A stretch of DNA of 42,606 bases from Sulfurimonas sp. SAG-AH-194-C21 (GCF_029215985.1 NZ_JAEMVC010000018.1:1-42606); one strand, 5' to 3'; shown: positions 1 through 9,442, counted from the first letter of the stretch. A program made the numbers and translations. Notes: generated from the sequence alone by a model not told the origin.

Positions 1-1
1 A

Positions 2-160
2 GACTTTAAACCTTTTTTATTCTCTTCTTCTCATCCAGATATCAAAAAATATCAAAATAAAAAATTATTTAAAAATTTTACTTTGGATTATGGCGAGATA
101 GAATGGAATGACTATGAACTTGCATTTCCTATTTTTGATATATACCAAGGACACATTTAA
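2..160 (+). CDS. C-terminal end of a DUF2442-like protein (partial)
   Basis: An open frame enters from the left edge and ends at TAA, giving the last 52 residues of a protein. The tail contains TLDYGEIEWNDYELAFPIFD, which resembles the C-terminal half of DUF2442 proteins, small proteins often found beside toxin or DUF4160 genes. The N-terminus lies outside the window, so the family call is tentative. It converges on the cytochrome gene, with 19 bp between their ends. Confidence 0.5.
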   Translation, partial: DFKPFLFSSSHPDIKKYQNKKLFKNFTLDYGEIEWNDYELAFPIFDIYQGHI

Positions 161-179
161 CATAGATTCCTATGAGCTC

Positions 180-587
180 TTAAAACTTAGTATCCTCATA
201 TCTATCATAAAGCCATTCAGCTACAGCTTGTTTCTCATCTTCTTTTATTTGCCCTTTAAGTGAAGGCATAGTTCCAAACTTCTCAATTGCACCTGTATTA
301 CACATGCTATTATCAAGATTTGGGTTTACGATGTAGTCTTTTACAAAAAGTATAAATAGATAACGATCTACATCCTCTTCTTCATCTGTAGTTTTTATGT
401 TCTCTTTGAGTCTTTGTGATACTTCAACCATTGGTGGCGCAACGAGTTCGTTTAAATGTGCGAGTGCATACTCGGCTGTCATAACCTCTGCATGGCAGTG
501 CATACATTTACTTTTAAACACTTCGTAACCGTCTGTGGCAAGGAGTGAAGAGGCAAGTAACAAACTAGAAAGTAGAAACTTTTTCAT
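180..587 (-). CDS. Small periplasmic monoheme cytochrome c
   Basis: The product has 135 residues. Residues 1-17 form a Sec signal peptide (MKKF, a Leu/Ser-rich core, then LLATDG). One heme-binding CxxCH motif, CMHCH, follows at about residues 28-32. A GTMP segment near residue 105 could supply the axial methionine, as in class I cytochromes c. It therefore probably carries electrons in the periplasm, but the partner oxidase or reductase is not visible. It is transcribed away from the M48 protease gene, with 92 bp between the starts. I infer the role from heme motif, size and export signal only. Confidence 0.8.
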   Translation of the reverse strand: MKKFLLSSLLLASSLLATDGYEVFKSKCMHCHAEVMTAEYALAHLNELVAPPMVEVSQRLKENIKTTDEEEDVDRYLFILFVKDYIVNPNLDNSMCNTGAIEKFGTMPSLKGQIKEDEKQAVAEWLYDRYEDTKF

Positions 588-679
588 TGTAATCCTTTAT
601 TTTTATATGCAAATGATACTCAAGCTGCGTTAAGTGAATGTTAATGGGGTAGTTAAATAGATAAAATGATATTATTGCA

Positions 680-1966
680 GTGAAATTTTACTCTAAAGGT
701 TTTATAAATATGTTAATGATAATAATAGGTATATACACACTTTATGTTCTTATAACAATGTACACAAGTGTAATGCAAATAGGTTTTATAAATCAGGCTA
801 AACGTAAGGATGCTGTGCTACTAAATGATGCGGATTTTGTAAAGGCGGGAAACTATGCGATGGCAAAAGAGAAGATGAACTTAGCGAGTGCTTTTGTTGA
901 TTATCTCTTTTTTATAGCTTGGATGGGAATAGGTGTTAAATATCTTCAAGAAAATATCTTTTTTGAAAATGAAGTTCTTTTAAATATCGCTGTTGTAATG
1001 GGCTTTATCGTTATAAACTCTGTTCTTTCTCTTCCTTTTGCTTATTATGAAAAATTTGTTTTAGATGTAGAGTTTGGTTTTAACAAATCAACTTTAGGAC
1101 TATGGATAAAAGATACTCTTATCTCGTTTGTGATGACACTTGTGTTTGGTTCTTTAGTTGTTTGGGCTATATATGGGATCATCGTTAACTATACACTCTG
1201 GTGGTTATGGAGTTTTCTTTTTATCTTTAGTGTTGTTATACTGATAAATATGCTATACCCTGCCTTTAGAGCTACTTTCTTTGACAAACTAACGCCACTT
1301 CAAGATGAAGAATTAGATGACAAGATCAAAGAACTTATGGATAAAACTGGTTTTGTAAGTAGCGGTGTTTTTGTAAGTGATGCAAGTAAACGCGATGCAA
1401 GACTCAATGCCTACTTCGGTGGTTTTGGAAAAGCAAAACGTGTTGTTCTTTTTGACACACTTATAGAGAAGTTAACTACAAAAGAGTTACTTGCAGTTTT
1501 AGGACATGAACTTGGACACTTTGCACATGGAGATATCTACAAAAACATAGGACTTGTTGGTGCAATGCTTTTTGTGATGTTTGGACTCTTTGGTAATCTT
1601 CCAGATACACTCTATATGGAAATGGGACTATCACCTGAGCCTTATGTTTTGATGATACTGCTTATGCTTTTTATGCCAGTTTTGGGTTTTGTAATGATGC
1701 CTATTATGGGAATAGTTAGTAGACACAATGAATATGCAGCAGATAAGATGGGAAGTGAACTCGGTGGACCAGCAGGAGCAGTTCAACTTGCAAACGCACT
1801 CAAAAAGTTAGTGACTGAGAACAAGAGTTTTCCACTCTCACACCCCTTATATATCTTTTTTCATTACACACACCCTCCAGTTCTAGAGCGTTTAAAAGAA
1901 TTAGGTGTAGATATAAACGATACTAGCAGTAGTTCACTAGAGGGAAAATGCGAAGCAAATATCTAG
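680..1966 (+). CDS. M48 family (Ste24/CAAX protease-like) integral membrane metalloprotease
   Basis: This 428-residue protein has several N-terminal membrane helices, matching the Ste24 N-terminal region, and the zinc motif HELGH at residues 276-280. The third zinc ligand is probably the glutamate of NEYAAD at residue 351. Two further helices lie between these motifs. Ste24-type enzymes cleave membrane-associated proteins at the inner membrane; in bacteria they are usually linked to quality control, and CAAX processing is not expected here. The start is GTG with no strong Shine-Dalgarno; an ATG ten codons later is an alternative. The last 19 bp overlap prmC, so translation is probably coupled. 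Confidence 0.88.
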   Translation: MKFYSKGFINMLMIIIGIYTLYVLITMYTSVMQIGFINQAKRKDAVLLNDADFVKAGNYAMAKEKMNLASAFVDYLFFIAWMGIGVKYLQENIFFENEVLLNIAVVMGFIVINSVLSLPFAYYEKFVLDVEFGFNKSTLGLWIKDTLISFVMTLVFGSLVVWAIYGIIVNYTLWWLWSFLFIFSVVILINMLYPAFRATFFDKLTPLQDEELDDKIKELMDKTGFVSSGVFVSDASKRDARLNAYFGGFGKAKRVVLFDTLIEKLTTKELLAVLGHELGHFAHGDIYKNIGLVGAMLFVMFGLFGNLPDTLYMEMGLSPEPYVLMILLMLFMPVLGFVMMPIMGIVSRHNEYAADKMGSELGGPAGAVQLANALKKLVTENKSFPLSHPLYIFFHYTHPPVLERLKELGVDINDTSSSSLEGKCEANI

Positions 1967-2784
1967 TAAAAGAGCTATTAGCAGAGATTACAGCACTTTT
2001 AAAACCTCATATACCTCGAGCCTCAAGAGAAGCACAATTGCTTCTTATGGCTTATCTAAACGTTGATGAATTATGGATTATTACTCACCAGTCTAGTGAA
2101 GTAGAAAATACTCATGAACTTTTTGCATGGGTAGACAGACGAGTGAAAAATGAGCCCTTTGAATATATAACAAACAGCGTAAGTTTTTATAGTGAAGAGT
2201 TCTTTATAAAAGAGGGTGCTTTGATTCCTAGACCTGAGACTGAACTACTTATAGATGAAGTCATAAAGAACTTTCCTGATAAAGAGAGTGTTATTACTTT
2301 TGTAGAGGTTGGGGTAGGGAGTGGTATCATCTCTATTATCTTAGCCCGTCATTTTTTAAATGCTTCTTTTATAGCTGTCGATATCTCGTCAGCTGCACTT
2401 GATATAGCAAAGGTAAATATAGAGAAGTTTGGACTTAGTGATAGAATAGAGCTGCGTTTAGGTTCGCTTCTTGAGCCAATTAGTGAAAAGATAGATTACC
2501 TTGTCTCAAATCCTCCTTACATAGAAGATGGAGTTGCACTAGAATCAAACCTAGACTACGAACCACAAAATGCTCTTTTTGGGGGCAAAGTAGGGGATGA
2601 AATCATAAAAGAACTTCTTGATGAAGTCTTAAAACAAAAGATTAAATTTTTTACTTGTGAGATGGGTTATGACCAACAAGATAAAATACGAACATATTTA
2701 GAAAATAAAAAAATAGACAGTTTAGAGTTTTATAAGGACTACAGTTCTTTTGATAGAGGCTTTACACTAAAGGTACACAATTGA
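1948..2784 (+). CDS. prmC: Peptide chain release factor N5-glutamine methyltransferase PrmC
   Basis: PrmC uses S-adenosylmethionine to methylate the glutamine of the GGQ motif in release factors RF1 and RF2. The 278-residue protein shows the family layout. A helical N-terminal release-factor-binding domain runs to about residue 90. A Rossmann methyltransferase domain follows, with the SAM loop EVGVGSGIISI near residue 125 and the catalytic NPPY motif at residues 188-191. Upstream it overlaps the M48 protease gene. Downstream its TGA overlaps the TTG start of the DUF4149 gene. The three genes look co-transcribed. Confidence 0.95.
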   Translation: MRSKYLVKELLAEITALLKPHIPRASREAQLLLMAYLNVDELWIITHQSSEVENTHELFAWVDRRVKNEPFEYITNSVSFYSEEFFIKEGALIPRPETELLIDEVIKNFPDKESVITFVEVGVGSGIISIILARHFLNASFIAVDISSAALDIAKVNIEKFGLSDRIELRLGSLLEPISEKIDYLVSNPPYIEDGVALESNLDYEPQNALFGGKVGDEIIKELLDEVLKQKIKFFTCEMGYDQQDKIRTYLENKKIDSLEFYKDYSSFDRGFTLKVHN

Positions 2785-3260
2785 AAAAAAATATTTATTT
2801 AGACTTTACTTACTTTATTGTTTTAGCTGCTTCTTTGGGAGGAGTTCTTACTTTAGGTGCATTAGTAGCACCCGTAATTTTTCATACAGATAGAATCGTC
2901 TCAGATATACTTATTGACAACTACAATGCTGGTATTATCATGGGTGAGATATTTCACCGTTTTTCTTACTGGGTCTATTTTTTAGCCGTTTTTGTTGCTA
3001 TATATGAGGCTGTATCTTACAAGAGTGGTTTTCGTGATGCTATTACTTTCGCAGCATCAACAATGGTCATAGGAACATCTTTGATGTTTAGTGCTGTGTA
3101 CTCACCTAAGATACTTGAGATGCAAGCTATGGGTGCAGAGGCAACACAGAGTGATACTTTTGATAATCTTCATATCGCGAGTGAGATAGACTTTAAAGTG
3201 TTAGCAGTTGCACTTATCGTTCTTTTTGTTAGAAGACTTATGCTTCTTCGTACAAACTAA
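2781..3260 (+). CDS. DUF4149-like four-helix membrane protein
   Basis: The 159-residue product has four hydrophobic stretches, at about residues 8-32, 58-76, 84-104 and 138-155, and little else. Residues such as GALVAPVIFH in helix 1 resemble DUF4149 proteins, which are small inner-membrane proteins of unknown function. It begins with TTG, whose last bases overlap the prmC stop (TTGA), so it depends on prmC translation. The next gene converges on it. I can state location and topology but not function. Confidence 0.7.
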   Translation: MKKNIYLDFTYFIVLAASLGGVLTLGALVAPVIFHTDRIVSDILIDNYNAGIIMGEIFHRFSYWVYFLAVFVAIYEAVSYKSGFRDAITFAASTMVIGTSLMFSAVYSPKILEMQAMGAEATQSDTFDNLHIASEIDFKVLAVALIVLFVRRLMLLRTN

Positions 3261-3296
3261 GAGTTCTCTCTACAGAAAAATTATCTGCTAGTAAAA

Positions 3297-3590
3297 TTAT
3301 CTACCACCAAACTTATCATGCCACCATTCTGATGGAGAAAATGTTCTTTTTTTAATTGCATCTTCATCAAACGGATACTCATAGTTATTACAGTAGTCTA
3401 GTACAATCTCATAAGCATCATTTATCTGCATACTCATTTTCGTAGCTTTGTCTTGATCGTGACTATGTTTATCAGGGTGCCATTTTTTCATTAAAAATTT
3501 ATATTTGTTTTTGATTTCTTTAAGGGAAGATGTTTCCCGAAGGCCAAGGAGTGTTTTGGCCTTCATAAGTCGTTCGTATGCGGTAGACAC
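3297..3590 (-). CDS. Small J-domain protein at the end of the ftsA-ftsZ unit
   Basis: The product has 97 residues and is essentially a single J domain: an amphipathic helix with KYKFLMKKWHPDKH, carrying the HPD tripeptide that stimulates the DnaK ATPase, then a helix III and a short acidic/aromatic tail. It lacks the Gly/Phe region, zinc fingers and client-binding domain of DnaJ. The start is GTG, three bases after the ftsZ stop, so it is translationally linked to ftsZ. It may direct DnaK to a specific partner; the link to division is inferred from position alone. Confidence 0.8.
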   Translation of the reverse strand: MSTAYERLMKAKTLLGLRETSSLKEIKNKYKFLMKKWHPDKHSHDQDKATKMSMQINDAYEIVLDYCNNYEYPFDEDAIKKRTFSPSEWWHDKFGGR

Positions 3591-3593
3591 TTA

Positions 3594-4715
3594 CTAGTCT
3601 TGTTGCTGTCTCATATATGCAGGAATATCTAGATAGTCTGCGTTTAAATCACCACCAACAACTAAGCGAGGGCGAACTTTTGCACGAGGCATAACAGGAG
3701 CTTCACTTATAAAGTCTGGATTGTTTGTTGTCTCTTCTTCTTTTTCAAACCCTGTTGCAACGATTGTAATTTTTACATAATTTTCAGGGAGTGTAGTATC
3801 TGTTGATGTCCCTAAAATTATATCTGCTTCATCATCAGCACTCTCATGTACAACATTCATAGCATCATGTATTTCCATAATTGGAAAATCAGGATGTATG
3901 TTGAAATGCACTAAAACACCAAGTGCTCCATTTATAGACATATTATCAAGTAAAGGAGACTCAATAGCAGCTTTAATAGCTTCATAAGCTGCATTTTCAC
4001 CTTCGTGCTCACCAACACCCATAAGAGCCATACCTTTATGGTTCATTACAGTTTTTAAATCGGCGAAGTCAAGGTTAATGTCATTTGCTCCACTTGAGAG
4101 GATAACACCAGATGTTCCACTTACAGCTTGTGCTAAAACACCATCAACAATTTTAAAACTATCTTTAAGCCCTAGTTTTCTGTCGATGATAGAGAGTAGT
4201 TTATCGTTTGGAATAACAACGATGGAGTCAGACTCTTTTTTTAATTCAGCAAGACCTTCTTCTGCAAGTTTAAGTCTTTTTTTACCTTCAAATGTAAAAG
4301 GTTTTGTTACTACAGCAATAGTTAATGCTCCAACCTCTTTAGCGATTTTAGCAACAACGGGTGCAGCACCAGTTCCTGTTCCACCACCAAGTCCAGCAGA
4401 GATAAATACGATGTCAGCACCCTCAAGAGCAGCACGAATATCATCATAGTTCTCTAAAGCAGAGTCTTTACCAACCTCAGGCTTCATACCAGCACCGAGA
4501 CCTTTTGTAAGCTTAGCACCTATTTGAATCTTTGATGCGGCAGAGTCTTCACTCAAAACCTGTGCATCAGTGTTTACAAGCATCATCTCAATACCAGTAA
4601 CACCCTCTTTAAGCATATGACCGATCATGTTTCCACCACCACCACCAACACCAACTGCTATAATTCTTGCACCGGTTACGTTACTTGCCTCTTCTACTAC
4701 AAATGGTTCCATCAT
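3594..4715 (-). CDS. ftsZ: Cell division GTPase FtsZ
   Basis: FtsZ is the tubulin-like GTPase that polymerises into the division ring. The 373-residue protein has the expected order: a short variable N-terminus, a glycine-rich nucleotide loop (GVGGGGGN, residues 22-29), the tubulin signature GGGTGTG at residues 110-116, the NxDxxD-type T7 loop (NDINLDFADL), and a C-terminal conserved peptide near DIPAYMRQQ that binds FtsA. A strong Shine-Dalgarno (AAAGGAG) precedes the two tandem ATG codons. It follows ftsA by nine bases and forms one unit with it. Confidence 0.98.
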   Translation of the reverse strand: MMEPFVVEEASNVTGARIIAVGVGGGGGNMIGHMLKEGVTGIEMMLVNTDAQVLSEDSAASKIQIGAKLTKGLGAGMKPEVGKDSALENYDDIRAALEGADIVFISAGLGGGTGTGAAPVVAKIAKEVGALTIAVVTKPFTFEGKKRLKLAEEGLAELKKESDSIVVIPNDKLLSIIDRKLGLKDSFKIVDGVLAQAVSGTSGVILSSGANDINLDFADLKTVMNHKGMALMGVGEHEGENAAYEAIKAAIESPLLDNMSINGALGVLVHFNIHPDFPIMEIHDAMNVVHESADDEADIILGTSTDTTLPENYVKITIVATGFEKEEETTNNPDFISEAPVMPRAKVRPRLVVGGDLNADYLDIPAYMRQQQD

Positions 4716-4724
4716 CTCACTCCT

Positions 4725-6083
4725 TTAAAATAACTGGGTAGCCCAGTTCCAAAATTTACTCAAGCTGCCAGCTTCATCACTCTTTTTCTCTTTTTTACCA
4801 TCTAAAGATATCATACTTGGTTTCTCTTCTTCTAAAGAAATTGAAGCCGTAGGTATCTCTAAAGAGGGTGTTAGGTTTACATCTACTTGAGATGTGGGTG
4901 TCTCATTTCTATGACGTACTCGTTTGTTTGCATCAATCTCATAAGGAGTATATGCATAAGCTGAGTACATTACAAGACCAATAGCACTTGAAAACTCTGC
5001 ACCACGTAGTTCATTAAAAAGACCATCCATCTCGATGGGACGAGCTAAACGAACTGGTTGTGATCCAAAAGTTGCTATCGCTAACTCTCTAATGCCATCC
5101 ATCTTAGAAAAACCACCAGTAAGGACTATACCCGCACCAATCTGTTCTTTTAGACCACTGTTCTCTATAAACTGAGCCAAGATCATAAGTGTCTCTTCAA
5201 CTCTTGCATAAATAACATTATGAACTACATCTAAAGAAACTTCATGAGTATTATCAACATCACCTATTACAGGGATTTCTATAAGGTCATTACTTTGGTT
5301 TGTTAGTGAACCATATGTAAGTTTAACATTATCTGCCACATTAAGTGGAGTATGAAGTGCCATTGATAAGTCAGATGTTACATGGTTTGAGCCTACACCT
5401 AAAAATTCGTTGTATCTGATGGCATTTCCTGCATGGATTACGATGTTACTTGTATTTCCACCCATGTCAATTAAAGCGACACCGAGTTCTTTTTCATCAT
5501 CGTTTAGTGTTGCTATGGAAGATGCATACGAATTAAGAACAATATTCTCTACTTCTACACCAGCACCTTGAACAGCTTTTTTAAGATTGTTAAGGTTTGA
5601 TTTTTGAGTAGTTATTATATGTGTCTCAACTTCTAAACGCGAAGCATTCATTCCAAGTGGATCTTCTATAAAGTCTTGATCATCTACTTTGAAGTTAAAA
5701 GGCAGTGCATGTAGGACTTCGTATTCGTTAGGGATGTTAGCGTTATACAGAGATGTGTGCATAACACGTTCAATCTCTTTAAAACTAATCTCTTTACTTT
5801 GAATGTTTACAATACCGTTTGAGTTTAGACTTTTAGTATAGGCTCCACTCATTGAAACAATAGCTGAACTAACAGTACTTCCTGAGACTCGTTTTGCATC
5901 TTCAACTGCTGTTTTGATACTACGAGATGCAAGTTCTATGTTAGTTATACTACCGCGTTTAAGGCCCTGTGCCTTAGTTGTACCAGCACCAATTATAGCA
6001 ATGTTATTATCATTGTCAATTTGAGCGATGATAGCACATATTTTTGTTGAGCCAATATCAATGGCTAAAACAGTTCTGCTCAA
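4725..6083 (-). CDS. ftsA: Cell division protein FtsA
   Basis: FtsA is the actin-like ATPase that tethers FtsZ to the inner membrane. The 452-residue protein opens with the phosphate-1 motif AIDIGSTKICAII, has an SHS2-type insertion at about residues 80-165, phosphate-2 (ALIDMGGNTSNIV, about 204-216) and an adenosine motif (GIVLTGGFSKMDGI). It ends in an amphipathic helix (SKFWNWATQLF) typical of the membrane-targeting sequence. It lies one base downstream of the SurA/PpiD-like gene and nine bases upstream of ftsZ. Confidence 0.97.
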   Translation of the reverse strand: MSRTVLAIDIGSTKICAIIAQIDNDNNIAIIGAGTTKAQGLKRGSITNIELASRSIKTAVEDAKRVSGSTVSSAIVSMSGAYTKSLNSNGIVNIQSKEISFKEIERVMHTSLYNANIPNEYEVLHALPFNFKVDDQDFIEDPLGMNASRLEVETHIITTQKSNLNNLKKAVQGAGVEVENIVLNSYASSIATLNDDEKELGVALIDMGGNTSNIVIHAGNAIRYNEFLGVGSNHVTSDLSMALHTPLNVADNVKLTYGSLTNQSNDLIEIPVIGDVDNTHEVSLDVVHNVIYARVEETLMILAQFIENSGLKEQIGAGIVLTGGFSKMDGIRELAIATFGSQPVRLARPIEMDGLFNELRGAEFSSAIGLVMYSAYAYTPYEIDANKRVRHRNETPTSQVDVNLTPSLEIPTASISLEEEKPSMISLDGKKEKKSDEAGSLSKFWNWATQLF

Positions 6084-6084
6084 T

Positions 6085-7551
6085 TTAGAGTCCTTGAATA
6101 AATATCTCTGTTTGGTACTTGTTTTCTAAGGTTTTAATTAAAGCCTTGTTAAACATACCACTCTTTAGTTTTTCAACTGAAGAAGCTAAGTCATTATTTG
6201 ACTTATCAAGCAATTTTTGTTCCAAAATGTAGTAAAGAATGATTTTTTTACTGTTTAATACTATGTAAGAGCGTTTTTTATCACTGATAAAGAGCTTTTG
6301 TAGAAATTCTGTAGCTTCTGTTTGTGTTAGTCCTACTATTTTATCAATATCTCTACTTGTTATAAAAGGTGTGTTAGTTCCGTTAAAAGTAGCTATTGAG
6401 TTATTTGCTAACTCTTGAAGTTTTGTTTTTCTTGTTTGTGTTGTATAAATAGTTATTACATCAGACTTAGCATCTTCATAACTTTTTGGCATTGATGGAT
6501 TTACTTTGATGAGTTCAAAAGTATGATAAACACCATTTACTTCTACTGGTTTCATATAAGGTGATGTTAGTGAGAGTTTAGATATCTTTTGTAATGTTGC
6601 TACATCAAAGGCATTGTCTACTTGTGAGAGTGTAGCAGATTTAAAAACTACATCTGATGCTAGTTTACCTTTTTTGTATGCGATGTATGTTCTGAGCGCC
6701 TTATCTTTAGTAGCTTTAGCATTTAACTCTTCTATAACAGAATCTTTAGCACCCTCAAGTGAAAGAAGCTTATCTTCACTATCTTTAAAGTGTGTTTTAT
6801 TATTATTGTAATAGTCTGATATTTTTGTTGCATCATAAGTTTGTGTCACTTTTTCTTGTGTCAGGTATTTTACATCATATGATACGGCAGTCATAAAGTT
6901 GTTTTTACTTGTTTCCCAAAAAGGTTTAAGAGTTGCATCTGAAGTATCAATTGTTATGTCATCAGGACTAAGTACTTTATAGTTTATCTTATCTGAGATA
7001 TTCATAAGTGTATTTAAAATATTTTCTTCATTATCACTGACTGCAATTGGAAGGAGTTTGAGCATTTTTTGGATGAGTAAATCTTTTCTAAGATCAGTTT
7101 CATACTCTTTTGTAGACATTTTATTTTGAGAGAGAACTAATTTATAAGACTCTTTGTCAAATACACCATCTTTAAAGAAGTACTCTTGCGCTGTAAGAGA
7201 TGCTACAAGTTCTTTATCACTTAACTCTAAGTCATATGAGGCTGCTAAGTTGAGTAGGAGTGCTTGTTGTACTAGTTGTTCTAAGGCTTGTTTTTGAAGT
7301 CCAAACTGTTTTGCTTTTTCTTCATCAAAATTACCTTGAAACATTTGATTGTATTTTGCATACATACGTGAGTAGCTTTTTTGTAAGTCGCCTTGTGTTA
7401 TTTCAACACTTCCAACCTTTGCAATAGCTCCAGCCTTGTCACCATAACTATACTGACCCCAGCCAACAAAACCTGCACCAACAAAAGCTATTGTTGAAAT
7501 CCAAATTGTGATAATTAAGTATTTTTTGTGTCTTTGCATCCATGTAATCAT
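6085..7551 (-). CDS. SurA-N/PpiD-like membrane-anchored periplasmic chaperone
   Basis: The 488-residue protein has a short cytoplasmic N-terminus (MITWMQRHKKY), one membrane helix (residues 10-30) and a long periplasmic part. Residues 40-175 resemble the SurA_N chaperone fold of PpiD-type proteins (VGSVEITQGDLQKSY, then LEQLVQQALLL). No convincing parvulin signature is visible; only the segment NGVYHTFELIKV, about two thirds along, recalls the end of one, so rotamase activity is doubtful. It probably assists folding of exported proteins at the inner membrane. The same gene precedes ftsA in Campylobacter, as I recall. Confidence 0.8.
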   Translation of the reverse strand: MITWMQRHKKYLIITIWISTIAFVGAGFVGWGQYSYGDKAGAIAKVGSVEITQGDLQKSYSRMYAKYNQMFQGNFDEEKAKQFGLQKQALEQLVQQALLLNLAASYDLELSDKELVASLTAQEYFFKDGVFDKESYKLVLSQNKMSTKEYETDLRKDLLIQKMLKLLPIAVSDNEENILNTLMNISDKINYKVLSPDDITIDTSDATLKPFWETSKNNFMTAVSYDVKYLTQEKVTQTYDATKISDYYNNNKTHFKDSEDKLLSLEGAKDSVIEELNAKATKDKALRTYIAYKKGKLASDVVFKSATLSQVDNAFDVATLQKISKLSLTSPYMKPVEVNGVYHTFELIKVNPSMPKSYEDAKSDVITIYTTQTRKTKLQELANNSIATFNGTNTPFITSRDIDKIVGLTQTEATEFLQKLFISDKKRSYIVLNSKKIILYYILEQKLLDKSNNDLASSVEKLKSGMFNKALIKTLENKYQTEIFIQGL

Positions 7552-7639
7552 ATAAATAAAACCTCATTGCTTGATATCTATGTAATAATAGGTAAATTAG
7601 GATTAAACCTTGATAAAAAGTGAGAGAATTAAGGAGGAA

Positions 7640-8230
7640 TTATTCTGTGTCGAAATTACTGTGTGAATTGTCTAACATAAGTAAGCGACAACTTTTCTCG
7701 AGTATCGCTAGTTTCTTCGCCATTTCATGCATATCTCGACTATAAGCATAGACACCATAACCACGTATAACCATGATGTTAGTTTCGTTTGTTTGTAGAT
7801 AATAAGCGATTTCACTATCAGCTCTATCATACCAGTCTTCAAACTGTTTTGGATCTATGATATCAATGCTTCCTATCTCTTTATAACCAAAGTAGTCCTT
7901 TGGGACGATTGTATTATGTTGGAGAGAGTAAGCGGTTGTAAATTGTGGCATAGAAAAACAGATAAACTTCGCTTCACTTATTTGTGAGTAGATACTAAAG
8001 TGGACTTTTGCATCTATACTTGCTTGATTCCATCTGTAATCTTTCTTAAAATATAACTCAATAAGACTCGTTTCATCTAAAGCATCAAAAATAGCCTCTT
8101 TAGTGTTTATGATAAAACGATTTGACTCCGTCTTTGCTGAAATACTTCCATGGTAAATACCAAAGAAATCTTTTCTAAACATAGAAAGAGCAAGTGTAGA
8201 GAGCTTAGTTTTAAGGCCTTGTTTATTCAT
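7640..8230 (-). CDS. Class II aldolase/adducin-like protein with a degenerate metal site
   Basis: The 196-residue protein resembles class II aldolase/adducin N-terminal domains: FFGIYHGSISAKTESNRFIIN corresponds to the family's substrate-binding G.(N/S)(I/L)S.R segment, and the C-terminal part has the IMVIRGYGVYAYSRDMHE stretch that normally reads LLxNHGxxxxG. The zinc-binding HxH pair is not evident (that region reads TAYSLQHNTIVP) and the late HG histidine is replaced by RG. It may therefore be non-catalytic. It ends three bases from the dnaJ start region, probably in one transcript. Confidence 0.65.
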   Translation of the reverse strand: MNKQGLKTKLSTLALSMFRKDFFGIYHGSISAKTESNRFIINTKEAIFDALDETSLIELYFKKDYRWNQASIDAKVHFSIYSQISEAKFICFSMPQFTTAYSLQHNTIVPKDYFGYKEIGSIDIIDPKQFEDWYDRADSEIAYYLQTNETNIMVIRGYGVYAYSRDMHEMAKKLAILEKSCRLLMLDNSHSNFDTE

Positions 8231-8233
8231 GAT

Positions 8234-9364
8234 TTATTTTTTAAACCAGCCTTTCATTTTGTCAATTGCAGAATCAAGTACACCCTCATGTGGAGTTGAC
8301 TCTATACCAAATGATTCTTGTAGTTGAGAAAGAAGTTCTGCTTGTTTTTCATCTAGTTTTTTAGGATACTGAATATTTATGATAGCGATAAGGTGCCCTT
8401 TACCGTGACCATGAACATCAGCAATACCTTCACCTCTAAATGTAAAACGCTGCTTATCACGAGTTCCAACATCGAGTTGAAGGTCAAGTTCACCTGTAAG
8501 TGATGGAATTGTTATACTCTCACCAGTTATAGCTTGCGTAAAGAAAACAGGTATCTCAATGTAGACATCGTTATCATCACGTATAAAGTGCTTATCTTGC
8601 TCAACTTCAAAAGTCACATACAAGTCACCGCGAGAACCTTTTTTACCGATGTTTCCTTGTCCTGAAACTCTAAGTCTATTTCCAGTATCTATTCCTGCTG
8701 GAATAGATACTTTTACATTATCAGAAATTTCATCAAAACCTTTACCCTTACAGCTTTTACAAGAATCCGAGGCTGCACTTCCTGTTCCATTACAACCTGG
8801 ACAAGTTTGAGAAAAAGTCATAAAACCTTGTTTCATATACACTTGACCTTGTCCAGCACATTGTTTACAAGTAGAGAGTTTAGCATTCTTAGCACCAGTT
8901 CCCTTGCACGGCTTACATGCTTGCTTATATCTGTATTTTACTTCTTTTTCACAACCAAAGACTGCTTCATCAAAACTAATACGCATATCAACATTCATAT
9001 CAAGAGGATACTTATCCATGTCGGCTGGATTTTGACGGCTTTGTCTTCCACCTCCGCCCATACCATTAAACATATCTTCAAACATCGAACCAAGGTCATC
9101 AAAACCTCCAGATGAACGACGACCACCGCCACCCATACCTTGAAGTCCTTCTTTACCATAACGGTCATATACACTTTTTTGTTTTTCGTCACTTAAGCAC
9201 TGATAGGCTTCATTACAAAGCTTGAACTTATGCTCCGCTGCTGCATCACCTGGATTTTTATCAGGATGGTACTTTTTAGCCATTGTTCTATATGCTTTTT
9301 TGATTGTAGTCTTATCTGCACTTTGTGATATTTCCAATATTTCGTAATAACTTAACTCTTCCAT
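8234..9364 (-). CDS. dnaJ: Chaperone protein DnaJ (Hsp40)
   Basis: DnaJ delivers unfolded clients to DnaK and stimulates its ATPase. The protein has a J domain with HPD, a Gly-rich linker containing FDDLGSMFEDMFNGMGGGG, four CxxCxGxG zinc repeats (CKPCKGTG, CKQCAGQG, CPGCNGTG, CKSCKGKG) and the C-terminal client-binding and dimerisation region. I place the start at the ATG of MEELSYYEIL because AGGGA precedes it at suitable spacing; an ATG six codons earlier, at 9382, has no such site. I see no HAIR or CIRCE element in the upstream gap, and dnaK and grpE are not in the window. Confidence 0.97.
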   Translation of the reverse strand: MEELSYYEILEISQSADKTTIKKAYRTMAKKYHPDKNPGDAAAEHKFKLCNEAYQCLSDEKQKSVYDRYGKEGLQGMGGGGRRSSGGFDDLGSMFEDMFNGMGGGGRQSRQNPADMDKYPLDMNVDMRISFDEAVFGCEKEVKYRYKQACKPCKGTGAKNAKLSTCKQCAGQGQVYMKQGFMTFSQTCPGCNGTGSAASDSCKSCKGKGFDEISDNVKVSIPAGIDTGNRLRVSGQGNIGKKGSRGDLYVTFEVEQDKHFIRDDNDVYIEIPVFFTQAITGESITIPSLTGELDLQLDVGTRDKQRFTFRGEGIADVHGHGKGHLIAIINIQYPKKLDEKQAELLSQLQESFGIESTPHEGVLDSAIDKMKGWFKK

Positions 9365-9442
9365 TTTTTCCCTATAATTCATAATAATATTTTCGCAATT
9401 ATACCCATATATATTAAATATTATAAATGCTATAATACACTA

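Noticed and set aside
4078..4449. 123-codon ORF antisense to ftsZ
   Set aside because: It is a shadow of ftsZ with no domain pattern or ribosome-binding site.
8807..9192. ORFs overlapping dnaJ on both strands
   Set aside because: Both are shadows of the dnaJ zinc-finger and Gly-rich region.
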